A stretch of 33,488 nucleotides of DNA from Methylococcaceae bacterium (GCA_024636875.1 JAGXGJ010000145.1:1-33488), one strand, 5' to 3'. Shown: positions 10,574-20,052, counted from the stretch's first letter. Notes: generated by a model not told the origin, from the sequence alone. Program-made: numbers and translations.

Positions 10574-11974
10574 TTAAACACGCCCGTATTGATCGCCAAA
10601 CCGAATAATATCATCTTCACCCAGATAAGTTCCGGACTGAACTTCAACAATTTCCAGGGGGATAACGCCGGGGTTTTCAAGACAGTGGATGATACCCAAA
10701 GGGATATAGGTGGATTCATTTTCGGTAATTAACAGCTTTTCATCGCCTTTGGTAACCAATGCCGTACCTTTAACAACGACCCAGTGCTCAGCGCGATGAT
10801 GATGTTTTTGAACGGATAACTTGCCGCCCGGTTTAACCACGATTCGTTTAGTCTGGTGGCGATCGCCAATATCAACCAGATCATAATGCCCCCAGGGCCG
10901 GTAGCATTTCCGGTGAAAATCGGCTTCATTGCGTTTAAGTTCTTTTAACCGGACTACAATTTCTTTAACTTCCTGAACCCGGTCTTTAGGTGCAATCATA
11001 ACCGCATCATCAGTTTCTACAACGACCAGATCCTGAACGCCAATGACCGCAACCAGTTTATTTTGGGCGTGTATAAATGAATTTCGGGTATCAACCGTCA
11101 ACACATCGCCGCTAATAGCATTGCCAAACGGGTCTTTATCGGTCACTTCCCATAAGGCAGACCACGATCCTACATCACTCCAGCCGGCATCCAGCGGTAT
11201 AACAACCGCCTTGTCTGTTCTCTCCATAACGGCATAGTCGATAGAATCAGCAGGGCAAGTGGAAAATAGACCTTTATCCAGGCGGACAAAATCCAGATCA
11301 ACTTTTGCAGCTTTAAGTGCTTGCCGGCAAATTGACAACATCTCAGGATTAAATTTTTCCAGCTCACTCAGGAAACTACTGGCTTTAAACGCAAACATGC
11401 CGCTATTCCAGAAATAATCACCGCTTTGCAAATAGTGTTTTGCCATGTCTGCATCAGGTTTTTCAACAAATGCCGCTACATTAAAAGCGTCTCCCTGCTG
11501 CAAAACATCGCGCTTGATATAGCCATAACCGGTTTCAGGTTCGCTAGGGACAACCCCAAACGTAACCAGAAACCCTTGAGCCGCCAAGTCTTTTGCCTGG
11601 ATGATTGCCTTATGAAAAGCCGCCATATTTGCTATGACATGATCTGCAGGCAACACTAACAATATATCATCTCCTGATGCCGCCGTTAATGCCGCCATTG
11701 CTACAGCAGGCGCGGTATTCTTGCCGACCGGTTCGAGAATGATCGCGGCTGGTTTTACGCCTATTTCCCATAGCTGTTCAGCCATCATAAAGCGGTGATC
11801 TTCATTGCATACTGCAATCGGGGCTTTTAATCCTTCAAGCCCGTTCAACCGGAGAATTGTTTCCTGAATCATTGTATGATCAGTGATCAGCGGCAAAAAT
11901 TGCTTGGGATAATGTCCTCGAGATAGCGGCCAAAGTCTTGTACCAGAGCCACCCGATAGGATAACGGGAATCAT
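10574..11974 (-). CDS. manC: Mannose-1-phosphate guanylyltransferase / mannose-6-phosphate isomerase
   Basis: This is a bifunctional 466-residue enzyme of the ManC/CpsB/AlgA type. The N-terminal nucleotidyltransferase domain (ILSGGSGTRLWPLSRGHYPK; VLPADHVI; FVEKPDADMA; YFWNSGMFAF; VIPLDAGWSDVGSW) makes GDP-mannose from GTP and mannose-1-phosphate. A C-terminal type II cupin isomerase domain (PWGHYDLVD, VKPGGKLSVQKHHHRAEHW, YIPLGIIHCLEN) interconverts fructose-6- and mannose-6-phosphate. The ATG at 11974 follows an AAGGA sequence. It sits between cysC and galU on the minus strand. GDP-mannose would feed exopolysaccharide, O-antigen or GDP-fucose-type pathways. Confidence 0.95.
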   Translation of the reverse strand: MIPVILSGGSGTRLWPLSRGHYPKQFLPLITDHTMIQETILRLNGLEGLKAPIAVCNEDHRFMMAEQLWEIGVKPAAIILEPVGKNTAPAVAMAALTAASGDDILLVLPADHVIANMAAFHKAIIQAKDLAAQGFLVTFGVVPSEPETGYGYIKRDVLQQGDAFNVAAFVEKPDADMAKHYLQSGDYFWNSGMFAFKASSFLSELEKFNPEMLSICRQALKAAKVDLDFVRLDKGLFSTCPADSIDYAVMERTDKAVVIPLDAGWSDVGSWSALWEVTDKDPFGNAISGDVLTVDTRNSFIHAQNKLVAVIGVQDLVVVETDDAVMIAPKDRVQEVKEIVVRLKELKRNEADFHRKCYRPWGHYDLVDIGDRHQTKRIVVKPGGKLSVQKHHHRAEHWVVVKGTALVTKGDEKLLITENESTYIPLGIIHCLENPGVIPLEIVEVQSGTYLGEDDIIRFGDQYGRV

Positions 11975-12114
11975 AATGTTATTTTCCTTAACTTAACTTT
12001 AATTTTATATACTAACTAATCACATGTGCGCTTATTTTATCACTACTTGATAAACGCCCGGTATTTTTGTCAACGGTCTGGAGTTTGTTGGCCTGTTATT
12101 GCAAATCAAGCTTG

Positions 12115-12738
12115 TTAACTCGTCAGGGCAGTGTTTTTGATAATCCCTCGTTGTGTGAGCAAATTTACAACATTCTGAACACTTTCATGCAAAGCTTGTT
12201 TATCGGTCCTAACAACAAGCTCAGGCAGTTCCGGCGCTTCATAAGGGGAGCCGATGCCCGTGAAGAATGGAATTTCCCCTGCCCTGGCCTTTTTATAGAG
12301 GCCTTTTATATCTCTTTGCTCGCAGATTTCAATAGGACATTCACAGTATATTTCCAGAAAGTCCCCATGAGGAACAAGCTTTCTGGCGGAATTACGATCG
12401 GATTTAAAAGGCGAAATAAAGGCAGTTAATGTGATAATACCTGCTTCTGTCATCAATTTGGCTAACTCGCCAATTCTCCTGATGTTTTCAACGCGATCAC
12501 GATCACTGAACCCCAAATCACTGCACAAACCGTGACGCACGTTATCACCATCGAGTACGAAGGTGGAAATGCCGATTTTATGAAGATAATCTTCCACTGC
12601 GTGAGCTAAAGTAGATTTTCCAGCTCCCGATAGACCCGTAAACCAGAGAATAACACTTTTGTGTTTATGCAGCGCTTCTCTATCAGAACGTGTTACGGTT
12701 GCATGATGCCAGACTGTATTAGTGCTTTTTGTTGTCAT
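12115..12738 (-). CDS. cysC: Adenylylsulfate (APS) kinase
   Basis: CysC phosphorylates adenosine 5'-phosphosulfate with ATP to give PAPS. The 207-residue protein has the full family pattern: NTVWH near the N-terminus, the P-loop GLSGAGKST at residues 35-43, [12 protein letters not shown] with the substrate-binding DGDN, the [12 protein letters not shown] helix, and the FISPFKSDR and [13 protein letters not shown] segments. No sulfate adenylyltransferase (cysD/cysN) or PAPS reductase is seen in the window. The neighbours are a DHH protein 25 bases upstream and manC downstream, so PAPS could serve assimilation or sulfation of a polysaccharide. That last point is inference from position only. 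Confidence 0.96.
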   Translation of the reverse strand: MTTKSTNTVWHHATVTRSDREALHKHKSVILWFTGLSGAGKSTLAHAVEDYLHKIGISTFVLDGDNVRHGLCSDLGFSDRDRVENIRRIGELAKLMTEAGIITLTAFISPFKSDRNSARKLVPHGDFLEIYCECPIEICEQRDIKGLYKKARAGEIPFFTGIGSPYEAPELPELVVRTDKQALHESVQNVVNLLTQRGIIKNTALTS

Positions 12739-12763
12739 GTTTCATATTGATGATTAAATGAAC

Positions 12764-13720
12764 TTATCGATATTTTTGTTCAAATGCCCTGATAAACGCT
12801 GATAATTGATCAAGCGGCAGATGATTGATACCCGCCGCGCTTTTGCGGCCCCCGCCCGTGGCAAACAGCGAACACAATTCATCGGCGCCGGATTTGTTCG
12901 TTAATGGCGCCCTGACACTGATTTGATAGCCGCCTTGAGCGTTGTAGCTCAGGACTGCATGAGCGCGCGCCGGATCTTGATTGGCAATTTCATTGCCAAA
13001 TACACCGTTAATTCGTCTTGCCCAAGCCTCATCCGGCAGGATATAAACCGCTATTGCACCGGTGCAGTATTCAGGTTTGATATGCCGGGCTTGAGTCATA
13101 TCATCAGCATACCCCGTCAATAGCTTTTGATAGACAGTAGAGTTGTCGGCCATAAAATCAAAGGGCGAAGCGTAGGACGCCAGTTCACGATAAAGTGCCT
13201 CGGGCGCAAAATGCAAATCAGCGATGCTGTTACCATAGGCGTTATAATTGATACAAACACCCAGGTCCTTGAGCAGCTTAAGCTGGTTTGCCGTTAATGA
13301 CAGGGAATGGGCAGCGTGTTCTGCGCTGCCGGTCAGGTTGTCCCCGAAAGCGGCGGTGACCGCCCAAGCTCGGTATTTCCCTTCGAGGTACTGGTCGACC
13401 AGTAAACTGGTGCAGGTATTTGCAGAGGTATCGATAAGCGCTTTAAGATTGGGGTGGATTGGAATATCACCCGCTTGATGATGATCAACATAAAACACAT
13501 GAGCGCCCTGCCGGAGAATTCTATCCAGAGCAGTACGGTTTTTTTCTAACGAAATATCCAATACCGTGATTTGGTCGTTTTCTTTAACAGGCACGCGTTC
13601 CAATAACCGTATATCCCTTTTGACACCTGTCACCAGTGTTGATGCGGCAGGCTCCGCCAGACGCAATTGCACCAGTGCGCAAATGCCATCTGCATCCCCG
13701 TTGAATACATCAAATTGCAT
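12764..13720 (-). CDS. DHH-superfamily phosphoesterase-like protein
   Basis: The 318-residue product begins FDVFNGDADGICALVQL, which carries the DxDG metal-binding motif of DHH phosphoesterases. VLDIS follows near residue 54 and the YVDHHQAG signature near residue 78. The C-terminal part ends with FATGGGRKSAAGINHLP, matching the DHHA1-type substrate-binding glycine loop. Such proteins hydrolyse phosphodiesters in small nucleotides, nanoRNA or single-stranded DNA; the substrate here is not evident. It is shorter than RecJ and has no CBS or GGDEF-like domain. Its stop lies 25 bases from the cysC start, so it probably heads the minus-strand unit that continues into cysC. A link to PAP (3'-phosphoadenosine 5'-phosphate) breakdown is possible but not shown. 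Confidence 0.8.
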   Translation of the reverse strand: MQFDVFNGDADGICALVQLRLAEPAASTLVTGVKRDIRLLERVPVKENDQITVLDISLEKNRTALDRILRQGAHVFYVDHHQAGDIPIHPNLKALIDTSANTCTSLLVDQYLEGKYRAWAVTAAFGDNLTGSAEHAAHSLSLTANQLKLLKDLGVCINYNAYGNSIADLHFAPEALYRELASYASPFDFMADNSTVYQKLLTGYADDMTQARHIKPEYCTGAIAVYILPDEAWARRINGVFGNEIANQDPARAHAVLSYNAQGGYQISVRAPLTNKSGADELCSLFATGGGRKSAAGINHLPLDQLSAFIRAFEQKYR

Positions 13721-13848
13721 GGTTGCCCCCTGATTGCTTACGTTGGCGTTATTCTACGCGATGCATCTGGCAATGCAAAAACATCATGGATAGAAAGGCT
13801 TTGTTGGATGTAGAATGTAAAAAATAAATCTGAAATATTCTGTTATTA

Positions 13849-14946
13849 ATGACAACTCAAGACGAATTGATAAATCTGCGTTTTTTTAGAGAAAGCTTCA
13901 AACGTTTTCTGCCAAACTCACAGGCTGTTGCTCTGGCTGTTATTTTAATCGTCAGTTTTGTGCTGATTTATTCATTGTCCAATATTTTGATGCCTGTTTT
14001 TGCATCAATTGTCCTGGCCTATTTGCTGGAAGGCCTGGTAGCCAAAGCTGAACACGTCAGAATACCGCGTTTGCCCGCGGTATACCTGGTGTTTTCAGGA
14101 TTTATGGCCTGTCTCGGATTTTTACTGTTTTATTTGATGCCGCTTGTTTCACAACAGGCTGTCGATCTTATTCAACTAATTCCAGAGATTATTAACAGAG
14201 CCCAATCTGAAATAATGCGCTTGCCGGAAATGTATCCGAAATTGATTTCGGAAAGCAAACTTCAGCAGATACTGTATGCAGTTCAGCGGGAATTATTAAC
14301 GTACGGGCAAAATGTATTGTCGCTTTCGGCTGCATCAGTAGTGGGAATAGTTAGCGCGATGATTTATCTGTTTCTGGTACCCTTGATGGTTTTTTTCTTG
14401 TTAAAAGATAAACAGGTGTTAATCTCCTGGTTTTTGCAGTTTATGCCCAGAGACAGACATCTGACCGTGCGGGTCTGGGAGGAGGTCGACGTACAGATCG
14501 GCAATTATGTACGCGGCAAGTTCGCTGAAATATTTATTCTCTGGTTTGTCAGTTATGCAACTTTCGCAGCCCTGGGCTTGAATTATGCGATGTTGTTGGC
14601 TGTCTTAATGGGCTTGTCGGTGATCATTCCTTATGTTGGCGCAACATTGGTAACTTTTCCGGTGCTTGTTGTCGCTTATTTTGAGTGGGGATTAAGCGGC
14701 GATGATTTTATGTACGTTGTTATTGCCTACACCATTATCCAGGCATTAGACGGCGTTGTGCTGGTACCGGTGTTGTTTTCTGAAGCAGTAAATTTACATG
14801 CTATCGCAATTATCGTTGCCATTTTATTTTTTGGCGGAATGTGGGGCTTCTGGGGCGTGTTTTTCGCCATTCCATTGGCGACTGTTGTTAAAGCGGTATT
14901 GACTGCCTGGCCAAGAATTGGCGATCAGGATCTGGGTATTTATTAG
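13849..14946 (+). CDS. AI-2E family / PerM-type membrane transporter
   Basis: The 365-residue protein has about seven to eight hydrophobic segments in the AI-2E exporter/PerM layout. Two lie near residues 25-60, one near 75-95, and then comes an amphipathic periplasmic-type region (residues 100-155). A hairpin with FLVPLMVFFLLKDK follows around 165-190, and paired helices with GLSVIIPYVGATLVTFP and ALDGVVLVPVLFSEAVNLHAI lie towards the C-terminus. These last two are conserved landmarks of the family. Members have been linked to autoinducer-2 export or to ion/proton antiport; the substrate cannot be inferred here. It is transcribed divergently from the DHH gene across a 128-base gap and converges on the HDAC-like gene. 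Confidence 0.88.
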   Translation: MTTQDELINLRFFRESFKRFLPNSQAVALAVILIVSFVLIYSLSNILMPVFASIVLAYLLEGLVAKAEHVRIPRLPAVYLVFSGFMACLGFLLFYLMPLVSQQAVDLIQLIPEIINRAQSEIMRLPEMYPKLISESKLQQILYAVQRELLTYGQNVLSLSAASVVGIVSAMIYLFLVPLMVFFLLKDKQVLISWFLQFMPRDRHLTVRVWEEVDVQIGNYVRGKFAEIFILWFVSYATFAALGLNYAMLLAVLMGLSVIIPYVGATLVTFPVLVVAYFEWGLSGDDFMYVVIAYTIIQALDGVVLVPVLFSEAVNLHAIAIIVAILFFGGMWGFWGVFFAIPLATVVKAVLTAWPRIGDQDLGIY

Positions 14947-15005
14947 TAGAAATAGCAGTCCTATGCATTCAATGACACAAGCTCCAGAGTTAAATTACGT
15001 TCATA

Positions 15006-15962
15006 TCAAATGTTATGGTCAGCATCCTCAGCGTTAAACACACCCAACAGGGTTTCAACATGAACAGCGACACTGGCCGCTAAAGCATTCAGGTTATAAC
15101 CACCTTCCAATGCTGAAATAATTTTACCGCCGCAATAACAGTCAGCAATGTCCATCAATTCTTGAGTGATCCAGCGAAAATCATCTTCAACCAGCCTGAT
15201 AGCCGCTAATGGATCGTCCCTGTGCGCATCAAAACCCGCTGAAACAAGCAGTAACTCGGGTTTAAAGTTTTTAATCGCAGGTAAAATTATGGCGCTGTAC
15301 TTTTGCCTGAATTCGACGCCTGAATCACCTGCTGCAAGCGGCACATTGATAATATTGCCAACACCGGTTTCTGTCGGATAGCCGGTACCGGGATAAAAGG
15401 GCATTTGATGGCTGGAGGCGTAGAGAACATTGGGTTGATTATAAAAAGCCGCTTGCGTGCCATTGCCATGATGGACATCAAAATCGGCAATAACGATGCG
15501 TTCCAGATGATAATGGCGGCGTGCATATTCAGCTGCAATCGCTACATTGTTAAAAAGGCAAAAGCCCATCGCCGAAGCCGGTTCGGCGTGATGTCCGGGC
15601 GGACGTATTGCGCAAAAGGCATTGTCAGCTTTACCGGCCAGAATCTGGTCAACTGCATCACAGACAGCGCCGACCGCGCGGAAAGCGGCCTTTTCCGATC
15701 CTGGCGACACAATTGTGTCAGAATCCAGCTGGTGTTTGCCTTGTTCCGGGATTGCTGCCCGGATTTCATCAATATAATGCTGCGAATGAATCAACCTGAT
15801 TTGCTGCTGGGTACCGAGCGGCGGCGGCACCCTGATTAAACTTGAGAACTCCGGCGCTTCAAGCGCTTTCGTTATGCTTCTGAGCCGGTCAGCGCATTCC
15901 GGGTGGCCTGAACCTGTATCATGAAAAAGAAAATCCGGGTGGCTATAATAAAGTGTCGTCAC
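15006..15962 (-). CDS. Histone-deacetylase-family (class II-like) amidohydrolase
   Basis: The 318-residue product is a zinc-dependent deacetylase of the HDAC/AcuC/acetylpolyamine amidohydrolase superfamily. It shows HPDFLFHDTGSGHPE at the N-terminus, the catalytic histidine pair RPPGHHAE, zinc ligands in DFDVHHGNGTQ and in SAGFDAHRDDPL, and the catalytic tyrosine in LEGGYNL. Bacterial members may deacetylate proteins, polyamines or other small molecules, so the substrate is open. Translation starts at GTG 15962, preceded by GAGG at six bases. It is the last gene of a minus-strand series after the PHP and ABC genes, but a 189-base gap suggests separate transcription. Confidence 0.92.
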   Translation of the reverse strand: MTTLYYSHPDFLFHDTGSGHPECADRLRSITKALEAPEFSSLIRVPPPLGTQQQIRLIHSQHYIDEIRAAIPEQGKHQLDSDTIVSPGSEKAAFRAVGAVCDAVDQILAGKADNAFCAIRPPGHHAEPASAMGFCLFNNVAIAAEYARRHYHLERIVIADFDVHHGNGTQAAFYNQPNVLYASSHQMPFYPGTGYPTETGVGNIINVPLAAGDSGVEFRQKYSAIILPAIKNFKPELLLVSAGFDAHRDDPLAAIRLVEDDFRWITQELMDIADCYCGGKIISALEGGYNLNALAASVAVHVETLLGVFNAEDADHNI

Positions 15963-16151
15963 AAAGCCTCGCTTAAAAATTCTGCCTGAATCACATCCTT
16001 TTTACCGGTCATTTGGTTTTTTTACAAGATATTAATTGATTGGAAAGGTTCTTCAACCGACAAAAAATGTCGATGCGGAAAACTTCCCGAAAAAAGGGCT
16101 TGTTGCTTTTCTTTCTTCTGATTGAGGAGCCCTGCTAACCGGGAACCTGAG

Positions 16152-16985
16152 TTAACCGAGCAATTCCCATACCGGCTTAATGTTCCCGGGTAAAGACGCA
16201 AGCCTGCCCAGTTCCACCCATGGGTTGACCTGGCTATGAAAATCAGAACCCATGGAGCCGGCTAATTGAAAACGGGCGGCATAATCAGCAGCCAGCTTTA
16301 TCTCATCCGTATTAATCCTGCCCGTTACGACTTCAATCCCTTGGCCGCCGGCATCTTTAAATGCAGTGAGCAAGCGTTTCATCCAATTGGCTGTCAGCTT
16401 GTAGCGCAAAGGATGCGCCAATACAGCAATACCGCCGGCTCCGGTAATCCAGTTTACCGCCAGTTCCAGTTCAGCCCAAACTGTAGCAACATAAGCGGGC
16501 TTGCCTTTTGCCAGATAGCGGTCGAATGCCTCTTGCTGGGAAGACACATGATTTTGCGACAACAGAAAATCAGCAAAATGGGTGCGGGTAATCATGCCAT
16601 CGCCGGCGGCTTTTTTGACCGCTTTCAGGGCGCCCGGGATGCGCTTTTTCTCCAGCTTACCGGCAATTTTTTCAGCACGTTCCAGGCGAATTTTTTGCAG
16701 GTTATTGGTAGCTTGCGCCAGCGGCGCATAAGCCGGATCAACTCCCAGCCCCACTATGTGGAAACATTTATCTTGCCAGCTTGCGGAAAGCTCAATGCCT
16801 GCTATTAACCTGATGCCTGTTGCAATCGCAGTGGCCTTGGCTTCAGCGATTCCGGCCATGGTATCGTGATCCGTTAATGCCAGCGCAGTAACACCGTGCT
16901 GATGAGCGCGTTGCACCAGTTCTGCAGGCGATAAGGCGCCATCAGAGGCGGTTGAGTGGCAGTGCAGATCGTAAACTTCAGTCAT
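16152..16985 (-). CDS. PHP-domain phosphoesterase (RNase AM / YciV-TrpH type)
   Basis: The 277-residue protein opens with the PHP motif DLHCHSTASDGALSPAEL, followed by LTDHDTMAGI, IELSASW, VLAHPLRYKL and GSDFHSQ, which supply the metal-binding histidines and aspartates. Characterised relatives are 3',5'-nucleotide bisphosphate phosphatases that also trim 5' ends of RNA, so a role in PAP or RNA turnover is likely. The ATG at 16985 fits the family N-terminus, but no Shine-Dalgarno sequence precedes it. Instead an array of heptamer repeats starts eight bases upstream (see 16994-17056). It lies 108 bases downstream of the ABC exporter stop on the same strand. Confidence 0.92.
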   Translation of the reverse strand: MTEVYDLHCHSTASDGALSPAELVQRAHQHGVTALALTDHDTMAGIAEAKATAIATGIRLIAGIELSASWQDKCFHIVGLGVDPAYAPLAQATNNLQKIRLERAEKIAGKLEKKRIPGALKAVKKAAGDGMITRTHFADFLLSQNHVSSQQEAFDRYLAKGKPAYVATVWAELELAVNWITGAGGIAVLAHPLRYKLTANWMKRLLTAFKDAGGQGIEVVTGRINTDEIKLAADYAARFQLAGSMGSDFHSQVNPWVELGRLASLPGNIKPVWELLG

Positions 16986-16993
16986 AAATTTTC

Positions 16994-17056
16994 AGGTTCG
17001 AGGTTCAAGGTTCGAGGTTCAAGGTTCAAGGTTCAAGGTTCAAGGTTCAAGGTTCA
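16994..17056. repeat. Nine tandem heptamers AGGTTC(A/G)
   Basis: Nine head-to-tail 7-base units read AGGTTCG, AGGTTCA, AGGTTCG and then AGGTTCA six times on the plus strand. On the minus strand, the sense strand of the flanking genes, the unit reads TGAACCT. A short second repeat (TTTTACC, CTTTTACC) follows at about 17070-17090. The array fills most of the 108-base gap between the ABC exporter stop and the PHP gene start. Runs of identical 7-mers are prone to slippage, so copy number may vary between strains. Confidence 0.95.
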
Positions 17057-17093
17057 AGGGGTTTTGTTTTTTACCTTTTACCTTTTGCCTGAT

Positions 17094-18881
17094 TTATTGG
17101 TACTCGCCGTAAAGTTTGGCATAAAGACCATGTTGGCTGATTAATGTTTCATGTCGTCCCTGTTCACAGATTTTACCTTGTTCAAAGACGTAGACATGTT
17201 CGGCTTGTTTAACTGCACTCAAACGATGAGCGATAATAATCGTAGTACGGCCTTTTAAAAAGGAGTCCAGCGCCTGATGCAGGTTATGCTCTGTTTCGCT
17301 ATCCAGTGCCGACGTCGCTTCATCCAGTATCACCACCTTGGGATCGGCAACAATCATACGGGCAATGGCCAATCTTTGCCGTTGACCGCCGGAGAGCCTC
17401 ATACCTTGGCGGCCGACAATGGTTTCCAGGCCGTTTTCAAGATCTTTAACTGCATCTTCCAATTGCGCGATCTTCAGAGCATTCCATAATACGGCATCGG
17501 CTGCAGGTTTACCTAACGTGAGATTGGCGCGAATAGTATCGTTAAAAAGAATGGGCTGTTGTAATACAGTGACGACATTCTCCCGGACGACCTCAAGACC
17601 TATTCGTTCAATAGCAACGCTGTCAAAGAAAATACGGCCTGCATCTGGCGGATAAAGACCGATCAGGGTTTGTATCAAGGTAGACTTGCCCCCGCCGCTG
17701 GCGCCGACCAAAGCAACCTTTTCTCCGGCTTTAATTTTTAACTGTATGCCGTTGAGTATTTTTTCTTCACCGTAACTGAAATGCAGATTATCAACGCGAA
17801 TGGCAACGGTTTTTTTGTTTAGAAACGGATTTTCAAGATGAGGATACTGCGGCTCCTGTTTAAGGGCATTCAAACGGTTGATACGCGCCAATGCAGCTTT
17901 AGCGGCATAAAAGGCATATTGAATATTCAGAATTTCCTGTACCGGCGCCATCATAAACCAGAGATAGCCGAATACTGCGAGCATTTGGCCGATGCTGAGA
18001 TCAGAGTAAAACACCATCAGCATGGCGCAGGCGCGGAAAATATCAAAACCGAACAGAAACACCAGAAAACTCAAGCGTGCAGCTGCATCGCTTTTCCAGG
18101 CAAATGCAGTCGAATAATCCTTGACCGAGCGTGCAGATTCAATCAGCTGCCGGCAATAATAGCGCTCGCGGTTACTGGAGCGAATCTGATGAATCGCCTC
18201 CAGGGTCTCCGTCAAGGATTGTTGAAAAACTTCGTAAGCAGAGTTTTCCCTGGCTTTAAGGTCTTTTACGCGAGAGCCGACTACACGGGTGAAATAAATC
18301 ACGACAGGATTTAGCAACAGGATAAACAAACCCAGTTGCCAGTGCATCCACAATAAAATCACCGCAGTACCGATAATAGTCAGGCAGGCAACCAGTAATT
18401 TACTGACGGTCGTGCCAATAAACGTATCGATGGTATCAAGGTCTTTAACCAGATGGGTAACCACTGTACCTGTACCCAGCGTTTCATATTCGGACATGGA
18501 GATGTTTTGTAAATGTCCGATCAGATTTTTGCGTATTCGAAAAATAATGTCTTTAGAAATGCAGGAAAACTGCCGGGCCTGGATAATATTGAAAATGATG
18601 GCAATAATTCGCAGTAATAAACTTGCAACTAAAATAACACAAATATACACAATGGGGAGATGCCATTGTGCAGGAAACAGCCGATTGATAATGCCAATTG
18701 CTGCTCCCGGTTTATTCAATAACACCTCATCGACCAGCAACGGCATCAACAAGGGGACAGGGACGCTGGCAATGGTCGCTAAAATAGCGTTGAAATGGGA
18801 GTAAATCAGTTCTTTTTTGTGTTCCAACGCAATCCGGTAGATGGTATTCCAATTGTAAGGTGTGGCTTTTTTTGATTGCAC
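17094..18881 (-). CDS. MsbA-like ABC exporter (fused membrane and ATPase domains)
   Basis: The 595-residue protein is a half-transporter that would act as a homodimer in the inner membrane. The N-terminal exporter domain has about six hydrophobic helices between residues 25 and 310. The nucleotide-binding domain follows, with Walker A GASGGGKST near 391, Q-loop (TVLQQPILFND), signature LSGGQRQRLAIAR, Walker B VVILDEATSALDS and the H-loop IIIAHRLSAV. All ATPase motifs are intact. The domain layout resembles MsbA and lipid or peptide exporters; the cargo is unknown. The GTG at 18881 is the only reasonable start before the first helices, and no clear Shine-Dalgarno sequence is visible. Confidence 0.92.
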   Translation of the reverse strand: MQSKKATPYNWNTIYRIALEHKKELIYSHFNAILATIASVPVPLLMPLLVDEVLLNKPGAAIGIINRLFPAQWHLPIVYICVILVASLLLRIIAIIFNIIQARQFSCISKDIIFRIRKNLIGHLQNISMSEYETLGTGTVVTHLVKDLDTIDTFIGTTVSKLLVACLTIIGTAVILLWMHWQLGLFILLLNPVVIYFTRVVGSRVKDLKARENSAYEVFQQSLTETLEAIHQIRSSNRERYYCRQLIESARSVKDYSTAFAWKSDAAARLSFLVFLFGFDIFRACAMLMVFYSDLSIGQMLAVFGYLWFMMAPVQEILNIQYAFYAAKAALARINRLNALKQEPQYPHLENPFLNKKTVAIRVDNLHFSYGEEKILNGIQLKIKAGEKVALVGASGGGKSTLIQTLIGLYPPDAGRIFFDSVAIERIGLEVVRENVVTVLQQPILFNDTIRANLTLGKPAADAVLWNALKIAQLEDAVKDLENGLETIVGRQGMRLSGGQRQRLAIARMIVADPKVVILDEATSALDSETEHNLHQALDSFLKGRTTIIIAHRLSAVKQAEHVYVFEQGKICEQGRHETLISQHGLYAKLYGEYQ

Positions 18882-19292
18882 GGCAACAGATAAGGCAATT
18901 TGTATAAGATGTTAATTATAACACCCCGTTTTCATAATCTTAAATTCCCGGCACTTAGCCAGATTCTTTCATAGTGCTTAATTTTTTACACCCGCCGGTG
19001 AGAGCATGACCTTGTTACTGCCAATGACCGTGTAATGTTTAAAATCATTCGAAAAAATACTGATACATCCTCAATGAACCGTCGTATCTCCATACTATCT
19101 GTCAATATATAACTTCAACTATATTATCACCGGCGTCCCGCCAGATATCCTGCTTCGATCAAGGTGTTATACAATAGAACGCCAGACGAGGAGCGCCTTC
19201 CGTAACAATGATTGAAATCGATTGCAAGCTGTAAAGAAAGCCAGCAGCTGGTTGCTGCTGGTCGACTACCAACTATTTTATGAGCAAAAACC
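18882..19292. other. 411-base divergent intergenic region with one hairpin
   Basis: No ORF of note lies here. The region holds the promoters of the divergent ABC exporter (minus) and HdeD-type gene (plus), but I could not pick a convincing -35/-10 pair. CCAGCAGC (19241-19248) and GCTGCTGG (19254-19261) form a perfect 8-bp stem with a 5-base loop, about 30 bases before the HdeD-type start. It could affect expression of that gene. Confidence 0.5.
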
Positions 19293-19874
19293 ATGATCAA
19301 AATAGAAAGCAATACCATTGAAATAAAACAGATTCAGCAGAAATTACAACATTATTTTCAAACGCATTGGAAATTATTTCTGGCCGAGGGCATTGTCCTA
19401 ATCATCCTGGGTATTACTGCCATATTAGTGCCTCACTTTTTTACAGTAGCCATAGTCGTCTCGCTAGGCTGGATTCTCGTATTTGGAGGAACATTTCTAA
19501 TCGTCCGGGCCTTGCTTTTTTTCCGTATGCCCGGTTTTGGCTTATGGCTATTTATGGGAATTTTGCAGTTTGTCATCGGCTATTTATTCCTGTCTCAGCC
19601 ACTTCAGGGAATAATGACCTTAACGGCACTGATGACACTGTTTTTTGCCTTGGAAGGTGTCGCCAAAATTTCTTTCGCGCTCATGATGCGTCCACTGGCC
19701 CACTGGGGTTTTGTACTTTTCAGCGGCTTGACGGCCTTGATTCTTGCGCTGATCGTCTGGATGGGTTGGCCCGGAACAGCAGAGTGGTTATTAGGCCTGC
19801 TGTTTGGTATAAATATGTTTTTTGGGGGCTGGTCAATGGTTAATATAAGCCTGAAATACAAAGACATGCATTAA
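19293..19874 (+). CDS. HdeD/DUF308-family small membrane protein
   Basis: The 193-residue protein has six predicted membrane helices in three pairs, starting after a charged, partly amphipathic N-terminal segment of about 25 residues. The repeated short hydrophobic pattern (LFLAEGIVLIILGITAI; LGWILVFGGTFLIV; MGILQFVIGYLFL; ALEGVAKISFAL) is typical of HdeD, the acid-resistance membrane protein of enterobacteria. Its biochemical function is not known. No strong Shine-Dalgarno sequence precedes the ATG. It is followed after 178 bases by another small membrane protein on the same strand. Confidence 0.85.
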   Translation: MIKIESNTIEIKQIQQKLQHYFQTHWKLFLAEGIVLIILGITAILVPHFFTVAIVVSLGWILVFGGTFLIVRALLFFRMPGFGLWLFMGILQFVIGYLFLSQPLQGIMTLTALMTLFFALEGVAKISFALMMRPLAHWGFVLFSGLTALILALIVWMGWPGTAEWLLGLLFGINMFFGGWSMVNISLKYKDMH

Positions 19875-20052
19875 AACCTCCAGCGACAAGGCTAATGTTG
19901 CAGATGCTGCTGGCTCAAGAAAAAACCTCCCGCGTGAGGGAAGAAGGACTCGGTTACCTGAATTCAACAATATTGAGTGTTGGCCTATCCAATCTCGTTA
20001 TCATGGAAAATGCCGGTTTATGACTTGTTAATTTTTCAAGGAGACACCACTG

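Noticed and set aside
16994-17056. CRISPR array
   Set aside because: The repeats are 7 bases long, directly adjacent and without spacers, and no cas gene is present.
16956-17144. Plus-strand frame through the heptamer array with repeated SRFKV residues
   Set aside because: The repetition comes from the tandem DNA repeat, and the frame is antisense to both flanking genes.
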